Origin: Tannerellaceae bacterium
Lineage (GTDB): Bacteria; Bacteroidota; Bacteroidia; Bacteroidales; Tannerellaceae
Assembly (NCBI GenBank): GCA_031276545.1
Contig: JAISMW010000094.1
Location: 5,542 to 69,541 of the forward strand
Length of the DNA: 64,000 bases
Reading direction: 5' to 3'
Shown here: piece by piece, positions 37,895 to 47,314 of the stretch
Position numbering within the stretch: position 1 is the first letter of the stretch
Layout: each line of letters starts with the position of its first letter
Notes under the pieces: model-generated
Told to the model about the DNA's origin: nothing
The model's input: only the letters and a program-made list of their open reading frames with translations
Database searches by the model: none
Position numbers and translations under genes: made by a program

Positions 37895-39154
37895 ATGTTA
37901 GAAAACACAAAGTTGTCATTTGACCGAGAAGAGAATACCGATATAATACTAAAAATTATATTATTCATTCTATCTCCATTCTTTTCGTTCCTATATTCAC
38001 TCAAGACAATGAATAGACGCTCGTCTTATGTTTTCTTTTTCTTCTTTGCTGTTCTTTGGTGTTTGGCTATAACTGTTAATAGCGGGAAGAGTATGAGAGA
38101 TATGAATGATGCAAATGTATATAGAGCACACTTTGAAAGATTTCATTCATATACAAATAACGATATTTCTAAGATTACATCAACATATTTTGACTTTTCG
38201 AAAAATGATAAAATAAAAGATATTTATGCTCAAGTTATCATTTATTATCTCAGTCATATTACAGACAATTATCATGTAATGTTTATGGTATTTGGAGCAA
38301 TATGTGCTTTTTTTATGCTCAAATCCTTTCACTTTTTCACGAGAGAAAGAAACTTTACGACAGGAATACAGGTATTTTTACTTACAACAATGTTTATTGT
38401 ACATAATTCTATTTTTCTAATATTCGGGGTAAGGTTTATTACTGCAACATGGATTGGAGTTTATTGTATATTTCAGATATTCATCAATCACAAAAAAAAA
38501 TATTTTTTTCTTTTAAGCATAACACCATTAATTCATATAGCATTCTTTACATACATCGTTTTGGTTTGTATGGTGTATTTTGCAAAAAATAGAAATGTTG
38601 TCTTGATTACATTATTCATATTTTCATTAGTGTTCTCTAATTTTTCAATATTCTTCTCTGAAAAAATAATGAACTTTCTCCCCACTGTTATTTCACACTA
38701 TGCTTTTCACTATTCAAGTGAAGGCGTTATTACAAAAATAAAAACTGCAAATGCCCTATTGCATCCGATTGTTCAATTTCTTTATATACTTCAATACTTA
38801 TATATAAATGTTATTGTATGCATGTTTATTGCTAACAGAAAAGTAATAATAAGTACGATAGCACATTTTCCATATATATTTGTATTATTGATAATGATTT
38901 TTGTTAATTTCACAAAGTCGATACCTTCTATGGAGCGTTATATGAATATGGTATTTATTTTCATACCCTTTATATGGCTTATTTGTAAAAATAATTTTCA
39001 AAAATACCGATGGCTTTTGTACTCCTATCCTCTTATCTTCATGTATCGCTTCTATTATATTTTTGCGATAGAATATACCAGAGCTACCCCTTGGGAATTC
39101 TATGTGTCAAGTCCATTTTATCTGGTTTATAAATATTTAATAACAATGCAATAG
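37895..39154 (+). CDS. wzy: EpsG-like polysaccharide polymerase (Wzy candidate)
   Basis: 419 residues with about 10-12 transmembrane helices and a large periplasmic loop. The region MRDMNDANVYRAHFERFHSY near the first third, followed by hydrophobic segments, matches the EpsG/Wzy-like polymerase pattern. It is the only good polymerase candidate in the locus, and would join flipped repeat units in the periplasm. Very A+T-rich. A 154-bp gap without a recognisable gene precedes it. Confidence 0.78.
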   Translation: MLENTKLSFDREENTDIILKIILFILSPFFSFLYSLKTMNRRSSYVFFFFFAVLWCLAITVNSGKSMRDMNDANVYRAHFERFHSYTNNDISKITSTYFDFSKNDKIKDIYAQVIIYYLSHITDNYHVMFMVFGAICAFFMLKSFHFFTRERNFTTGIQVFLLTTMFIVHNSIFLIFGVRFITATWIGVYCIFQIFINHKKKYFFLLSITPLIHIAFFTYIVLVCMVYFAKNRNVVLITLFIFSLVFSNFSIFFSEKIMNFLPTVISHYAFHYSSEGVITKIKTANALLHPIVQFLYILQYLYINVIVCMFIANRKVIISTIAHFPYIFVLLIMIFVNFTKSIPSMERYMNMVFIFIPFIWLICKNNFQKYRWLLYSYPLIFMYRFYYIFAIEYTRATPWEFYVSSPFYLVYKYLITMQ

Positions 39155-39179
39155 AAATATTTCAAGGGAAAAGAAAATT

Positions 39180-39926
39180 ATGAGCGCAAAATATATAATT
39201 CGTTTAGATGATGCTTGTCCAACAATGGACAGGAAAAAATGGAGCACAATAGAGAAAATACTTGATAAATATAATGTTAAACCAATAGTAGCCGTCATTC
39301 CAAACAACGAAGACCTTAAGCAACAAATAGACGAACGTGATGACTTATTCTGGGAAAAGGTTAAAAAATGGGAAACGAAGGGATGGGGTATTGCCTTACA
39401 TGGTTATAATCATGTGTATACTTCCAATTGTGGTGGGCTTGTACCAATCAACCGGAAATCCGAATTTGCAGGTTTGCCTTATGAAGTGCAGGAAGAAAAA
39501 ATAAAGAGAGGTATTGAAATTTTCCGGAAACATGGTATTGAACCCAAAATATGGGTTGCCCCTTCGCATACGTTTGATAAAAACACATTGAAAACATTAA
39601 AGCAATACACAAACATAAATATAATCAGTGATGGCATTGCACTAAAGCCATATAGGAGATTTGATTTTACTTGGATACCTGTCCAGATCCCTTTTTTTAG
39701 ACATTATAATTTTGGATTATGGACAGTATGCCTGCACCCCAATACTATGCAAGAAAAATACTTTTACCTCATGAGTAATTTTGTGGAAAAGAATCAAGAA
39801 AAAATGATTTCCATTCTTGATATAGATATAAATGAGCATTTATCATTGTTAGATAAATTATATTCTTGCTTTTTTTGGATGCAAAAAAGTATAATAAAAT
39901 TTTTGAAACGTATAACTATTAAATGA
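39180..39926 (+). CDS. DUF2334-type polysaccharide deacetylase-like protein
   Basis: 248 residues. The start IIRLDDACPTMDRKKW carries the Asp pair of the NodB-like/DUF2334 fold, followed by KPIVAVIPNNED, GWGIALHGYNHVY (metal-binding His) and KIWVAPSHTFDKNTL. It has no signal peptide. It probably removes an N-acetyl or O-acyl group from a capsule sugar or precursor on the cytoplasmic side. It is one of two deacetylase-fold genes here; the other is at 41609. Confidence 0.8.
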   Translation: MSAKYIIRLDDACPTMDRKKWSTIEKILDKYNVKPIVAVIPNNEDLKQQIDERDDLFWEKVKKWETKGWGIALHGYNHVYTSNCGGLVPINRKSEFAGLPYEVQEEKIKRGIEIFRKHGIEPKIWVAPSHTFDKNTLKTLKQYTNINIISDGIALKPYRRFDFTWIPVQIPFFRHYNFGLWTVCLHPNTMQEKYFYLMSNFVEKNQEKMISILDIDINEHLSLLDKLYSCFFWMQKSIIKFLKRITIK

Positions 39927-40000
39927 TTTTTTATAATAGAACTAATAACAAAAGATAGCGAAAAACATCTACTTGGTCAGTAGTGATAACAAAAAAACAA

Positions 40001-40528
40001 ATGAAACAGTTAATAGGTTTTTTAAAAAAACATGTTATATGGTCTGCAGAAAAATATGCACGACATTCGGGAGTAAAAATTGGTAAAGATTGTCGTATTT
40101 ATACAGTACGTTTTGGTTCAGAGCCATTTCTTATTTCCATAGGTAATCATTGCACAATCACAAGTGGTGTTACATTTATAACTCATGACGGATCGACATG
40201 GTTGCATCGTGATGAGAAAGGACGCCGCTATTATTATGCCCCCATAGAAATAGGAAATGATGTATTTATCGGAGCTAATACACTGATTCTTCCGGGAATT
40301 AAAATAGAAGATAACGTAATTGTCGGAGCAGGAAGCATTCTTACTAAATCAGTACCTTCAGGTGTTATTGTTGCGGGAAATCCTGCAAAAATAATTGGAA
40401 GTTATGATGAATTGAAACGAAAACGTCTTGAAACATTTATTTCTGATAAAGAGATGGATAAATCTATAATTTATAAAGAACGAATATTGAAAGTTGTACA
40501 AGGATTTAAACCCTTTATGAAAAAATGA
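40001..40528 (+). CDS. Hexapeptide-repeat acyltransferase (LbetaH)
   Basis: 175 residues from ATG 40001; an in-frame GTG at 39983 would add six residues. Left-handed beta-helix repeats include GVKIGKDCRIYTVRF, ISIGNHCTITSGVTFITHDG and IEIGNDVFIGANTLILPGIK, ending IIVAGNPAKIIG. This is the maltose/galactoside acetyltransferase type, which would O-acetylate a capsule sugar. It overlaps the next gene by 4 bp. Confidence 0.85.
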   Translation: MKQLIGFLKKHVIWSAEKYARHSGVKIGKDCRIYTVRFGSEPFLISIGNHCTITSGVTFITHDGSTWLHRDEKGRRYYYAPIEIGNDVFIGANTLILPGIKIEDNVIVGAGSILTKSVPSGVIVAGNPAKIIGSYDELKRKRLETFISDKEMDKSIIYKERILKVVQGFKPFMKK

Positions 40529-41628
40529 AGTATATTTTAATTTGTGTGCAAAACGATTCCAATATAGGTGGTGCAGAAGAAGTTTTAAGGATGATTGCAA
40601 AAGAATTTCTTTCCCAGAACTACGCTGTCAATGTATTTTTCAAACACAAACGAAAATATGGAGGATGGGATATGGAAAATACGCCTAATCTTACACTATT
40701 CTATTCAAAATCTTCGCGTGCGAGGTACGGAATATTTCTTACTCTGGTTCAAATGTTTCAAATGAGAAAAATAAATTATGAATATGCCTTTACTTCTTCA
40801 GTAACAGATGCAGGAATAATAGGAGTGTTACGAAAATTGCATGTTTTAAAAATAAATTATTTTGTAGCTAGAGAGTCGACATCAATTTTTAAACGAATTA
40901 AAGGATTTGAGTTAGTATGGTTAAAACTATTCTATTGTCTTGGTTATTCTGTTGTAGATTTGTTAATATGCCAGACAGAATACATGAAAAAGCAATTAAT
41001 AAACAATTTACTTTGGATTGAAAAGAAAAGCAACGTACAGGTTATTCCCAATCCGGTCAATTTGAATCATATGTCTGTAAAAGCAAATAAAGAATTGCTG
41101 ATACTCACCGGAGATCCTTTTATTATATCAGCAGGGCGTTTTATAAACGAAAAAGGATTTGACATTCTAATAAGAGCTTTTTCTATATTAAAACCCGCGT
41201 ATAAATGTTTGAAGTTAGTTATTCTCGGAGATGGCAAACTCAAAGATGAAATTGAAACATTAATTGAGAAATTGAAACTTGAAAAGGATGTTATTCTTTA
41301 TGGATTTACAGATAATGTGTATCCATTTTTCAAAAATGCAAGGATGTGTGTTGTTTCATCAAGGATAGAAGGATTCCCGAATGTACTGCTTCAAATGATG
41401 AGCCAGAACGAAAAAGTTGTTTCCACGCTTTGTGCGGGTGATATTGATAAAATACAAGGACTTTTCACTTGCAGAACGAATGATGTAAAAGATTTATTAA
41501 GGGCCATGCAGCAATGTCTGGACGCAGAGACTTCCGAAAACAGGATGTTATTCGATAGAGAACTGCAAAGCCGTTCAATTGATCGGTTTATAGGAAAAAT
41601 TAAAAGCTATGAAAATGGAAACAGGTAA
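40525..41628 (+). CDS. Family 4 glycosyltransferase (copy A)
   Basis: 367 residues, GT-B fold. The N-terminus has NIGGAEEVLRMIA and the C-terminal domain has FIISAGRFINEKGFDILIRA and the EGFPNVLLQMMSQNEKVVST donor-site block. The last approximately 90 residues are nearly the same as those of the glycosyltransferase at 43784, while the N-terminal acceptor halves differ much more, so the two share a donor-side module. It is translationally coupled to the acyltransferase upstream and overlaps the deacetylase downstream by 20 bp. Confidence 0.88.
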   Translation: MKYILICVQNDSNIGGAEEVLRMIAKEFLSQNYAVNVFFKHKRKYGGWDMENTPNLTLFYSKSSRARYGIFLTLVQMFQMRKINYEYAFTSSVTDAGIIGVLRKLHVLKINYFVARESTSIFKRIKGFELVWLKLFYCLGYSVVDLLICQTEYMKKQLINNLLWIEKKSNVQVIPNPVNLNHMSVKANKELLILTGDPFIISAGRFINEKGFDILIRAFSILKPAYKCLKLVILGDGKLKDEIETLIEKLKLEKDVILYGFTDNVYPFFKNARMCVVSSRIEGFPNVLLQMMSQNEKVVSTLCAGDIDKIQGLFTCRTNDVKDLLRAMQQCLDAETSENRMLFDRELQSRSIDRFIGKIKSYENGNR

Positions 41629-42616
41629 ATTTATTATTTCATTGGATTTTGAGCTTCAGTGGGGAATGATAGACAAAATAAATGAACAGTCTTCTTATCG
41701 TAAAAATATATGCAAGGTGCATGAAATACTGCCTCAATTGCTTAGCATATTTCGTAAATACCACGTAAAATCAACCTTTGCACAGGTTGGTATGTCGTTC
41801 TTTTGCGATTATCAAGGGCTATATGAGTTTATCGAAAAGAGAAAGGAAGAAACGCAAGGAAAAAAAGAGCTGACGTATGAGAATAATTTGCTAAATGCCT
41901 ACGCTCATCTTGATGAAGTAGAAAAAGATGATGACAAATACTTTTTTGCCAACCATCTGCTAAAACTAATCCAAAGCGATAAAGAAAACCATGAGATAGC
42001 GACGCATACGTTTTCGCATTATTATTGTCTCGAACCGGGACAAACAATAATACAATTTGAAGAAGACTGCCGAAGAGCAAATCTAATAGCACAGGAAAAT
42101 GACATACATCTTGAATCATTAGTCTTTCCACGTAATCAGATAAACGAGAACTACCTATCCATTTGTAACAAATATGGTTACAAGGTTGTTCGTGGCAATG
42201 AAAAAGCCTGGATGTACCGAGCATCTAATGGAAAAGAGAACACGCTATGGAAACGGTTATTCCGTTTGATGGATGCCTACGTAAATCTGTCGGGACATAA
42301 CAGTTATGATGTGTCAAAATTGAAAGTGTGTCATGACGTCGTACTTCTCCCGGCAAGCCGTTTTCTTCGTCCCTATTCAACGTCATTGTCTTTTTTAGAA
42401 GGCTTACGTCTGCGGCGGATAAAGAAGGATATGACATATGCCGCTAATCGGGGAGAGATTTTTCATTTATGGTGGCATCCCCATAATTTTGGCAACAATA
42501 CAGAAGAGAATTTTGCGGTACTCGTAAAGATATTGGAGCATTATGCCTGTCTAAACAAAAAGTACGGATTTACTTCTGCAACAATGAATGAATTTTCTAA
42601 AAAAAATATCCCATGA
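41609..42616 (+). CDS. NodB-like polysaccharide deacetylase family protein
   Basis: 335 residues. The N-terminus FIISLDFELQWGMIDK contains the Asp of the polysaccharide deacetylase fold. EIATHTFSHYYC supplies the metal-binding HxxxH, and FHLWWHPHNFG is a late conserved His motif. No signal peptide. It sits with an N-acyltransferase (overlap of 4 bp, ATGA), so a deacetylation and re-acylation of an amino sugar is plausible. Two Met codons (41609, 41615) could start it. Confidence 0.82.
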   Translation: MKMETGKFIISLDFELQWGMIDKINEQSSYRKNICKVHEILPQLLSIFRKYHVKSTFAQVGMSFFCDYQGLYEFIEKRKEETQGKKELTYENNLLNAYAHLDEVEKDDDKYFFANHLLKLIQSDKENHEIATHTFSHYYCLEPGQTIIQFEEDCRRANLIAQENDIHLESLVFPRNQINENYLSICNKYGYKVVRGNEKAWMYRASNGKENTLWKRLFRLMDAYVNLSGHNSYDVSKLKVCHDVVLLPASRFLRPYSTSLSFLEGLRLRRIKKDMTYAANRGEIFHLWWHPHNFGNNTEENFAVLVKILEHYACLNKKYGFTSATMNEFSKKNIP

Positions 42617-43638
42617 TAACAGTAAGAAGATGCAATGAGTCGGACTACGACAGGTTGATCGCATTTAATGAACAGGTATTTCCGGAAAGGAATATTGAGG
42701 CCAAAGTATTGATGGACTATAGATTTAAAAAACGAGAAAAATCCGGATATGAAGAATGTGTGATTGTTACAGACGAAAAAGAAATTCTTGGGCAAGTGCT
42801 TTTTACCTCTACGTATGCCACGTACAAAGGAGTAGATTACAATGGAACATTTTATATGGATACAATGGTACGTGCTGACCAGCGAAAGTATGGTTACGGA
42901 CTATCATTGATGAGTGAAAGCATAAAAACAGACAGGCAACAATGGTCAGCAGGAAGCACGGAGTTCCAAATAAAAAGACGGTTGAAACTTGGAATGAGAA
43001 TAATTGGTTTCCGAAAATTATACGTTAAACTGAACAACCCGTTATTGCTGTTTGTAAAAGCAGGTTCATTCCCCAAAAATATCGCCTCATTTTTTCTTTT
43101 GTCAAAGGAGGAAATAATGGATTTGCCTGATACTTTTAATAGGGAATTATTTGAATTTGGACGTAATAAGGATTTTATACAATGGCGCTTTTTTGAAGCA
43201 CCTCATGTCTATTATCTCTACAAGAGTGAAAATAATAATGACTATTTCGTAGTACGCATCATTAAGAAAGAGGGTATTTCGATGTTGTGTTTGTGTGACT
43301 ATCGCTGCAACTTTACAGAAAAAGACGATTTCAGCAACATCATACAGGTAGTGAAACGCCTTGCCCAACGAGTGAATATCCCATTTACAATAACGAGTTC
43401 GTCTCTGAAAGCAAGTGACGAAGTATTAAAAAAAAATGGTTTTATTGGCATAGCCGACAACAATGTCACGTATCTGTTCAACTACATACGTAAAAAGCTC
43501 TTTAACAAGCGTCCAAAAGGAAAAGATGCTGTAGTTTTTGCGTACAATATGGACGAAATTATTGACCAGGAAAGAATTGATATGCGCGGATACACGTTGA
43601 TAACACTTGCCGATAGTGACGGTGAGCTACTTTGGTGA
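42613..43638 (+). CDS. GNAT-family N-acyltransferase
   Basis: 341 residues. The first half is a GNAT domain (ITVRRCNESDYDRLIAFNEQ ... MVRADQRKYGYGLSLMSESI, the acyl-CoA pyrophosphate loop). The second half looks like another, degenerate GNAT-like fold, an arrangement seen in polysaccharide-locus acyltransferases. Substrate unknown; a capsule amino sugar exposed by the preceding deacetylase is a reasonable guess. Confidence 0.72.
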   Translation: MITVRRCNESDYDRLIAFNEQVFPERNIEAKVLMDYRFKKREKSGYEECVIVTDEKEILGQVLFTSTYATYKGVDYNGTFYMDTMVRADQRKYGYGLSLMSESIKTDRQQWSAGSTEFQIKRRLKLGMRIIGFRKLYVKLNNPLLLFVKAGSFPKNIASFFLLSKEEIMDLPDTFNRELFEFGRNKDFIQWRFFEAPHVYYLYKSENNNDYFVVRIIKKEGISMLCLCDYRCNFTEKDDFSNIIQVVKRLAQRVNIPFTITSSSLKASDEVLKKNGFIGIADNNVTYLFNYIRKKLFNKRPKGKDAVVFAYNMDEIIDQERIDMRGYTLITLADSDGELLW

Positions 43639-43783
43639 AAACATTTCCTCTCCTTTTTTTGAGGAATAACACAGCTATGCAATGAACAGGATTGTCCGTA
43701 TAACGGATGAAGTCTGCTTGTACGAGAAGCAGTTAAGGGGAAGACTTTACAGCAATAGACCCTAATGTATAATTGAAACTACG

Positions 43784-44893
43784 ATGAACTTGAATGAAAG
43801 AGATTTGAAACATTCGTTTCCAACAAGGCATATTCTGATAGCGTCAGTCAATGATGGTCTGAAGGGGGGGGCAGAAGGAGTACTGTTACAAATAGCAACC
43901 TTTTTCAGACAAAAAGGATGCTACATACATGTATTGTTCATACGAAAAAAAAGTTTCAATGAATGGATAGACAAACACATAGATGGCTATTCCTATTATT
44001 ACCTGTCTGTTAAGAGCATACTCCTGTTAAGCAAACTGAGATTTGAAAAGACTTTCACATCCCATCCTATGCTGACAGGCATTATTGGAGTAATGAGGAA
44101 GATACATTTAGTAAAAACGGACAGTTTTATTGCTAGAGAGCCACATACACTGACAGAAAACAAAGGCATAAAACGAGTCATTCGTACATTGTATAGAAAA
44201 TTGGGATATTCAGCATTGGATTTACTGATATGTCAGACGGAACTGATGAAGAAAATGTTTATACGCTACAATCCAAAGAGTAAAATACGGATAGAAGTTA
44301 TACCCAACCCTATATCGATTGATAGAGAAAAAGAAATAGTCGCTATAATGCCATCTGTGACTAATCCGTATATTGTAGCTGCCGGAAGATATGTGCCAGA
44401 AAAAGCATTTGATATTTTAATAATGGCATTTTCAGTCTTCAGAAAATCTCACCCAGAATTCAAACTTGTCATTCTTGGAGAAAAACAAAGATATCCTAAA
44501 TTTGAAAAAGAAATAAAAGAATTAATAAGGAAATTTCACTTGGAAGAATCGGTTATTCTATTCGGTTCGGTAGAAAACGTATTTCCTTATTTCAACCAGG
44601 CTACAATGTGCATTGTGTCATCAAGAAGTGAAGGATTCCCCAATGTGTTGCTGCAGATGATGAGCCAGAACGAAAAAGTAGTTTCAACGCTTTGTGCAGG
44701 TGATATTGACAAAATACAAGGACTTTTCACTTGCAAAACGAATGATGAAGGTGATTTATTAAGAGCCATGCAGCAGTGTTTGGAAGCAGATACTTCGCGC
44801 AATAGAGAGCTATTTGACAAAGAATTGCAGAACCATTCAATAGAGAAATTTATAGAAATGACAGAAAGTTATGGAAACGAAAACAGCATATAA
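43784..44893 (+). CDS. Family 4 glycosyltransferase (copy B), with G8 tract near the start
   Basis: 369 residues, GT-B fold, with LKGGAEGVLLQIA at the N-terminus and the same C-terminal block as the 40525 gene (EGFPNVLLQMMSQNEKVVST ... GDIDKIQGLFTC). A run of eight G (43864-43871) encodes Lys-Gly-Gly around residues 27-29; the copy at 40525 encodes the equivalent Gly-Gly without a run. Slippage there would truncate the enzyme and change the capsule. The frame is intact here. A 145-bp gap precedes it. Confidence 0.87.
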   Translation: MNLNERDLKHSFPTRHILIASVNDGLKGGAEGVLLQIATFFRQKGCYIHVLFIRKKSFNEWIDKHIDGYSYYYLSVKSILLLSKLRFEKTFTSHPMLTGIIGVMRKIHLVKTDSFIAREPHTLTENKGIKRVIRTLYRKLGYSALDLLICQTELMKKMFIRYNPKSKIRIEVIPNPISIDREKEIVAIMPSVTNPYIVAAGRYVPEKAFDILIMAFSVFRKSHPEFKLVILGEKQRYPKFEKEIKELIRKFHLEESVILFGSVENVFPYFNQATMCIVSSRSEGFPNVLLQMMSQNEKVVSTLCAGDIDKIQGLFTCKTNDEGDLLRAMQQCLEADTSRNRELFDKELQNHSIEKFIEMTESYGNENSI

Positions 44894-44956
44894 TATTATA
44901 ATATGATGAATTTGATTTAAAAGCAGTACTGTAAACAATAAATCAGCATAAAATAA

Positions 44957-46009
44957 ATGAAAATACTACAATTTACAACTGTTTCCGAATTAGGCGGAGC
45001 ACAATCAGTGGTTATCGAATTGGCTAATTCGTTATGCAAAGAAAACGAAGTTTTTGTTGTTTCTTCAGAGAGAGGAAAAATGTGGAATTTATTTGATAAA
45101 AAAGTGAAACAGATTCCCATAAAACAATTGAAAAAGAGCGTTAGCCTGTATGACACAGTTGTTTTGCTGCAACTGTTTTGGATTAGATTTGCAGTTCGTC
45201 CGGATATTGTTCATCTACATTCTTCAAAAGCAGGAATCTTAGGTCGTCTTGCTTTCCCAAAACACAAAATAGTTTATACTTACCATGGATTTGATTCTAT
45301 TCGGTTAGCCTTCCGCAAATACCTTCCTATTGAAAAAAAAATGCAGTACAGATGCAACACTATTGTTGGAGTAAGTGAATACGATAGAAAAAACTGTCTG
45401 GTGGAAGGCATTGACAAGAATGTGGTTACTATACACAATGGAGTTTCGGACACATCGGCAGAAATAAATCAAAAATTGAATCATACAATACAGATATTAA
45501 AAAATGACACAAAATTTAAGGTTATTACCATTGCCAGATTGTCTCCCCCAAAACACATAGATTTGTTTCTATCAATAGCATCTCAACTGAAAGATGTAAA
45601 TTTTTATTGGGTTGGAAATAATTATGAATATAAATCGGATTTATCAAATGTTACTTTTTGTGGAGAATTGAGAAATGCGGCATTATTGAATAATTATGCC
45701 GATTTATTTATTCTTTGTTCTAACTATGAAGGAATGCCTATGAGCATAATAGAGGCATTGAAATTCTCTCGTCCAGTTATCTCTTCAAATGTGGGAGGTA
45801 TTAGCGAAATGCTTGACGGTTCAAATGGCTTTGTTGTAGAAAATAAAAAGGAAAAGTTTTGTGAGAAAATTCTTTTTTATAAAGAAAACAGGGCAGAATA
45901 TGACAAAGCATGCTTTGCTGCAAGACGAATTTATGAAGAAAAATTTTGCAGTAAAAGAATGATTGAACAGTATCTGAATATCTATAATAAAATAATATCA
46001 AAGAAATGA
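44957..46009 (+). CDS. Family 4 glycosyltransferase
   Basis: 350 residues, GT-B fold. N-terminal LGGAQSVVIELANSL and PDIVHLHSSKAGILGRLAF; C-terminal FKVITIARLSPPKHIDLF and the donor-site NYEGMPMSIIEALKFSRPVI. It is distinct from the other two GT4 copies (different C-terminal block). It adds a repeat-unit sugar of unknown identity. The stop overlaps the epimerase start by 4 bp. Confidence 0.9.
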   Translation: MKILQFTTVSELGGAQSVVIELANSLCKENEVFVVSSERGKMWNLFDKKVKQIPIKQLKKSVSLYDTVVLLQLFWIRFAVRPDIVHLHSSKAGILGRLAFPKHKIVYTYHGFDSIRLAFRKYLPIEKKMQYRCNTIVGVSEYDRKNCLVEGIDKNVVTIHNGVSDTSAEINQKLNHTIQILKNDTKFKVITIARLSPPKHIDLFLSIASQLKDVNFYWVGNNYEYKSDLSNVTFCGELRNAALLNNYADLFILCSNYEGMPMSIIEALKFSRPVISSNVGGISEMLDGSNGFVVENKKEKFCEKILFYKENRAEYDKACFAARRIYEEKFCSKRMIEQYLNIYNKIISKK

Positions 46010-46995
46010 AAACAGCAATAATTGGAGGATCGGGTTTTGTGGGAACAAGACTCATAGAAAAACTTCATAATGAATTTGATATAACGAATATAGATAAGAA
46101 GCAAAGTGATTTCTTTAACAATATAACGATAATAGCAGATGTTAGAGATAAAGCAACGATGAAATCACTGCTTGCCGGTCATGAGTTGGTAATCCTGCTT
46201 GCTGCCGAACACCGTGATGATGTAAGCCCAACGTCTTTATATTACGATGTGAACGTGGGTGGTGTGCGAAATACGCTGGAGGCGATGGAAAAAAATGGAA
46301 TAAAAAGGATAATTTTCACATCATCGGTTGCTGTTTACGGGCTGAACGGGGATAATCCGGATGAAAATTCTGAACCGGCCCCGTTTAATCATTATGGTAA
46401 AAGCAAGTGGCAGGCAGAACAGATACTGCAAAAATGGTATGAAACACACAAAGATTGGAATATAAATATTATTCGCCCGACAGTTGTTTTTGGAGAGAGA
46501 AACAGGGGGAATGTATATAATCTATTAAAACAGATAGCAAATGGATTTTTCCTTATGGTTGGCAAAGGAGATAATGTGAAATCTATGGCTTATGTCGGAA
46601 ATGTAGTTGCATTCATAAAATATCTAATAGAACACAGTAAAGAAAATTATAACGTTTTTAATTATATAGACAAACCTGATTATTGTATGAATGAATTATT
46701 GTGTGTCATTTCTCAAACCTTACACAAGCATATTTCAAGATTACATTTGCCTTATTGGTTAGGAATGTTTGGTGGAAAATGTTTTGATTTGTTGTCATTT
46801 ATTATTTGCAGGAAACTCCCAATAAGTAGCGTGCGGATTAAGAAAATTGCAGCAACAACCCAATTTGATTCAAGCAAAGCAATGAATTCAGGTTTTATAC
46901 CGGACTATACATTAAAGGATGGTTTGGAAAGAACGATTATGTACGAATTTATCAATAAGAACCATCCGGACAATATTGTATTTGAAAGCGAATAA
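46006..46995 (+). CDS. NAD-dependent epimerase/dehydratase (extended SDR)
   Basis: 329 residues. Rossmann motif IIGGSGFVGTRL at the N-terminus, then FTSSVAVYG and HYGKSKWQAEQ (active-site YxxxK), and the family-typical IIRPTVVFGERNRGNVYNLL. It modifies a nucleotide or lipid-linked sugar; sequence does not tell which. It is the last capsule-specific gene before the repeat region and the HU-like gene. Confidence 0.85.
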   Translation: MKTAIIGGSGFVGTRLIEKLHNEFDITNIDKKQSDFFNNITIIADVRDKATMKSLLAGHELVILLAAEHRDDVSPTSLYYDVNVGGVRNTLEAMEKNGIKRIIFTSSVAVYGLNGDNPDENSEPAPFNHYGKSKWQAEQILQKWYETHKDWNINIIRPTVVFGERNRGNVYNLLKQIANGFFLMVGKGDNVKSMAYVGNVVAFIKYLIEHSKENYNVFNYIDKPDYCMNELLCVISQTLHKHISRLHLPYWLGMFGGKCFDLLSFIICRKLPISSVRIKKIAATTQFDSSKAMNSGFIPDYTLKDGLERTIMYEFINKNHPDNIVFESE

Positions 46996-47094
46996 GCAAT
47001 GACATACTGCAATAACCGGAACTTTCTGTTCTAAGGAAATCCTGCTCAATGGCATAGTATTTTGATTGAACAAACAAACTAAATTATTTTTTAA

Positions 47095-47104
47095 CCCCCC
47101 CCCC
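47095..47104. repeat. C10 homopolymer tract
   Basis: Ten consecutive C in the intergenic region after the epimerase gene, preceded by an A+T-rich run. Such tracts are slippage-prone. It lies outside any gene here, about 210 bp before the HU-like start. Confidence 0.9.
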
Positions 47105-47161
47105 GACAAGCCGAAACGGGTGTAGCGATGGCGGAAACCCCGACCCGTCATCGTACCGATC

Positions 47162-47271
47162 AATGGGGCGTCACTGATGGTAGGATAAGGTATACACTGA
47201 TGTAGGATAAGGTATACACTGATCATAGATAAGGTATACACTGATCATGCCTAAGTCCGTCACTGATCTCT
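47162..47271. repeat. 22-bp tandem repeat array between the capsule genes and the HU-like gene
   Basis: Three near-identical 22-bp units (47184-47205, 47206-47227, 47228-47249) share GATAAGGTATACACTGAT, and each contains the palindrome GTATAC. A diverged unit on each side keeps only GTCACTGAT, giving about five periods. The whole 46996-47314 gap has no gene; it holds this array and the C10 tract. Confidence 0.9.
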
Positions 47272-47314
47272 ACCCCCTCCAAAGTGCGTCAGGGGATTTA
47301 ATTAATATAATAAA

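Noticed and set aside
39983..40000. GTG start six codons upstream of the acyltransferase ATG
   Set aside because: No clear ribosome site and GTG is uncommon in this group. The ATG at 40001 was used, but the GTG cannot be excluded.
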